DNA of 60,300 bases from an uncultured Oscillospiraceae bacterium. Its GTDB lineage: Bacteria; Bacillota; Clostridia; Oscillospirales; Oscillospiraceae. The position numbers were made by a program, and so were the translations under genes. The notes beneath the pieces are model-generated. The model ran no database searches and was not told the DNA's origin. It saw only the letters and a list, made by a program, of their open reading frames with translations. Below are positions 58,712 to 60,300 of this stretch, piece by piece. The stretch spans positions 1 to 60,300 of the forward strand of contig CANQMK010000002.1 of NCBI GenBank assembly GCA_947624895.1, written 5' to 3'. Position 1 is the first letter of the stretch; every line of letters begins with the position of its first letter.

Positions 58712-58957
58712 TCAATACTGGATGTTTGTCCGTGTGTTGATCTCAATGACCGTGATGACGATCTCGCCTTTGATCCACTCGAAGACGATGCGATAGTGGG
58801 GGATCTTGTAGCGGAACAGGTTTTTCTTCCCCGCCAGGGGCTTGATGTCGCCCTCCAGCCGGGACAGCTGGTCCAGCGCCCTGAGTAGTTTGCGCCTTGT
58901 GTTTTCGTCTACACCGGCCAGATACTTCTGCGGCTGTTTTTTCAGGCGAAGCTCCAT
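58712..58957 (-). CDS. RelE/ParE-family toxin
   Basis: The 81-residue basic protein has the RelE/ParE layout: LKKQPQKYLAGVDENTRRKL, then IKPLAGKKNLFRYKIPHYRI and VFEWIKGEIVITVIEI. RelE-type toxins cleave mRNA at the ribosome; ParE types inhibit gyrase. The LFRYKIPHYRI segment with Arg/Tyr favours RelE-like action, but this is uncertain. AAGGGGGAAGACC precedes the ATG. Confidence 0.87.
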   Translation of the reverse strand: MELRLKKQPQKYLAGVDENTRRKLLRALDQLSRLEGDIKPLAGKKNLFRYKIPHYRIVFEWIKGEIVITVIEINTRTNIQY

Positions 58958-58980
58958 GGTCTTCCCCCTTCCCTCCTCTG

Positions 58981-59009
58981 ATAGTATCATATCCAGTACT
59001 ATATGTCAA
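58981..59009 (-). promoter_or_regulatory. Toxin-antitoxin promoter with embedded operator
   Basis: On the minus strand TTGACA (59004-59009) and TACTAT (58981-58986) are 17 bp apart. ATAGTA (58981-58986) and TACTAT (58997-59002) form an inverted repeat over the promoter, the expected site for the RHH antitoxin. The sensor-kinase start on the other strand is only 20 bp away. Confidence 0.8.
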
Positions 59010-59028
59010 CTGCTTTTGAGGTGATCCT

Positions 59029-59913
59029 ATGCTCCCTTGGTTGCTCTGTCTGGCGCTGTTGGTTGCGGCGGTCGCCCTCTGGGTGAAGACGCGGCTGCTT
59101 CGGCGCGCCTTTGATGAGTTGGCGGAGGGCCTGGCAGAACGGCTGGACGAGGACACCAACACCCTGCTGACCCTCCCCACCCGGGACCCCCACGCCCGGG
59201 CGCTGGCCGCCGCGCTGAACCGACAGCTCCGGCAGCTCCGGGCCCAGCGGCGGCGGTATCAGAGCGGGGACCGGGAGTTGAAAGAGGCGGTCACCAACAT
59301 CTCCCACGATTTGCGGACGCCCCTCACCGCCGTCCGGGGTTATCTGGACTTGCTGGGCCGGGAGGACCTGTCCCCGGCGGCCCGGCGGTATCTGGCGCTG
59401 ATCGGCGACCGGGCGGAGGCCATGACCCGCCTCACCGAGGAGCTGTTTCGCTACTCGGTGATCCAGTCCGCGGAGGGGCTGACCCTAGAGCCGGTGGACC
59501 TCCGCGCGGCCATAGAGGAGGCCGCCGCCGGGTTCTACGCCGCCCTGACGGCCCGGGGCATCCAGCCGGTCATCACCCTGCCCGACGTCCCGGTGGTGCG
59601 GCTGGCGGACCGGGCGGCCCTGGCCCGGGTGCTGGGGAACATCCTGAGCAACGCCCTGAAATACAGCGCCGGGGACCTGGAGATCGTTTTGACAGAGGAC
59701 GGCGAGGCGCGCTTCACCAACACCGCCCCCGACCTGGACGAGGTGGCCGTGGGCCGCCTGTTCGACCGCTTCTTCACCGTAGAAGCCGCCCACCCCTCCA
59801 CCGGCCTTGGCCTCTCCATCGCCAAAGCCCTGGCCGAACAAATGGCCGCCACCATCGGCGCGGAGTACAACAACACCCGCCTCACCGTATGGGTACAGTT
59901 CAGCGCAACGTGA
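59029..59913 (+). CDS. Sensor histidine kinase, VanS/LanK-like
   Basis: The 294-residue kinase has one N-terminal membrane segment (about 2-20) and almost no external domain, a HisKA motif (VTNISHDLRTPLTAVRGYLD), N box (LGNILSNALKYSAGD) and a G box (HPSTGLGLSIAKALAEQM). Small kinases like this usually sense antimicrobial peptides together with their ABC transporter. It is the natural partner of the regulator at 54309, from which the inserted toxin-antitoxin pair separates it. GAGGTGATCCT precedes the ATG. Confidence 0.92.
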   Translation: MLPWLLCLALLVAAVALWVKTRLLRRAFDELAEGLAERLDEDTNTLLTLPTRDPHARALAAALNRQLRQLRAQRRRYQSGDRELKEAVTNISHDLRTPLTAVRGYLDLLGREDLSPAARRYLALIGDRAEAMTRLTEELFRYSVIQSAEGLTLEPVDLRAAIEEAAAGFYAALTARGIQPVITLPDVPVVRLADRAALARVLGNILSNALKYSAGDLEIVLTEDGEARFTNTAPDLDEVAVGRLFDRFFTVEAAHPSTGLGLSIAKALAEQMAATIGAEYNNTRLTVWVQFSAT

Positions 59914-60149
59914 GAGCGCAAATTCCCCAGCAGATCCAGTAGCACCGCCGAACGAACAAAACCAATCCAAGCAGATGAGCGGCATGAACCGTCAAGGGCA
60001 CCGTGCAACTCCGCGGCGTGGAGATTGAATTAATGGGCAAAAAGAATGGAGAATGATTATCGCTACTACATTTCCAAAGGATAGGGGGAGGCAAATATCG
60101 CAAGCCCAAGGGATGGGGTGTGAAAACTTTGAACATATTGGAAGCGCCC

Positions 60150-60300
60150 TGGACAGGAAGCCAGTAAGGGGGTGCGGCGGCAAGTTGTCGGAGTGGCGGT
60201 TGTGGGCGGCAAGCTGTTTCTCAAAGTCGGCCAGGGAGTAGAAAGAGTGGCGGGAGTAAAAGCGTTTCTGGTCCTCCCGGTGGCTGCGCTCCACCTTCCC
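60150..60300 (-). pseudogene. IS481-type transposase C-terminal fragment, frameshifted, cut by window
   Basis: Reading in from the right edge on the minus strand, GKVERSHREDQKRFYSRHSF and FEKQLAAHNRHSDNLPPHPL match the C-terminal part of DDE integrase-type transposases (the Glu of GKVERSHRED is the catalytic E). After PPHPL the expected aromatic-Trp-Leu appears only in the +1 frame (YWLPVQ), so one base is missing near 60160. The 240 bp to its left and down to 59913 are lower in GC and hold no supported gene. Confidence 0.65.

Noticed and set aside
59914..60149. Minus-strand frames between the last kinase and the transposase fragment
   Set aside because: They contain no recognisable domain, lack a ribosome site, and read as continuation after the frameshift in decaying transposon DNA.

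Overview
The window is a high-GC, densely packed Firmicutes chromosome segment. AgrA/LytTR-type regulators, VanR/OmpR-type two-component systems with ABC exporters, an SLH-domain surface protein, an AbrB/SpoVT remnant, strong Shine-Dalgarno sites and use of GTG/TTG starts all fit a gut-type Oscillospiraceae (Flavonifractor/Lawsonibacter-like) bacterium. I cannot name the species from the sequence alone.

Left two thirds (about 1-37.2 kb): a contractile injection system (CIS) of the phage-tail/eCIS class. At the left edge are a repeat protein cut by the window and a divergently transcribed DUF4157 ('eCIS core') protein with an HELGH motif. A consensus promoter at 2788-2816 then opens a run of plus-strand genes with no evident internal terminator up to 37166. 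In order these are a degenerate receiver domain, two uncharacterised proteins, a YbjN/secretion-chaperone-like protein, sheath, tube, a zinc-ribbon assembly protein joined to a DUF6760-like extension by a candidate -1 frameshift, two more tube proteins, a 1205-residue disordered repeat protein, a LysM tube-cap protein, hub (gp27-like), spike (gp5-like), gp25, two baseplate-J-type proteins, tail protein I, a baseplate/Ig-like protein, a kinase-like pseudoenzyme, a transmembrane cyclase-like pseudoenzyme, a small membrane protein, a membrane-anchored MORN/coiled-coil protein, DUF4255, a carboxypeptidase-regulatory-like protein, a PAAR-like (DUF4280) tip, the AAA+ ATPase and a transmembrane SpoIIE/PP2C-like protein. 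The unusual part is the set of signalling-type domains that have lost catalytic residues and the number of membrane-anchored proteins built into an otherwise standard CIS. This suggests a membrane-tethered, signal-gated machine rather than a freely released particle; that is an inference.

Middle (37.2-46.1 kb): LytTR regulators and AgrC-type sensors. These are one LytTR regulator directly after the CIS genes, a frameshifted 7TM-type sensor kinase facing it, and a divergent operon of a pseudo-receiver LytTR protein, a normal LytTR response regulator, a sensor kinase and a VanX-type D-Ala-D-Ala dipeptidase lipoprotein. An aquaporin, an array of related palindromes and an OmpR-type regulator/kinase pair follow.

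Right (46.3-60.3 kb): a MacAB-like exporter (adaptor, ATPase, permease) followed by an SLH-domain protein; a lower-GC patch with a truncated abrB-like gene and a potassium-channel-like gene; a second OmpR-type regulator with an ATPase and three ABC-2-type permeases; a reverse-oriented RelE/RHH toxin-antitoxin pair that separates this operon from its likely sensor kinase; and a broken transposase fragment at the right edge.

Several genes carry apparent single-base frameshifts (about 4341, 38340, 53847 and 60160). Some may be sequencing indels, and this caution also applies to the frameshift candidate at 8041-8047.
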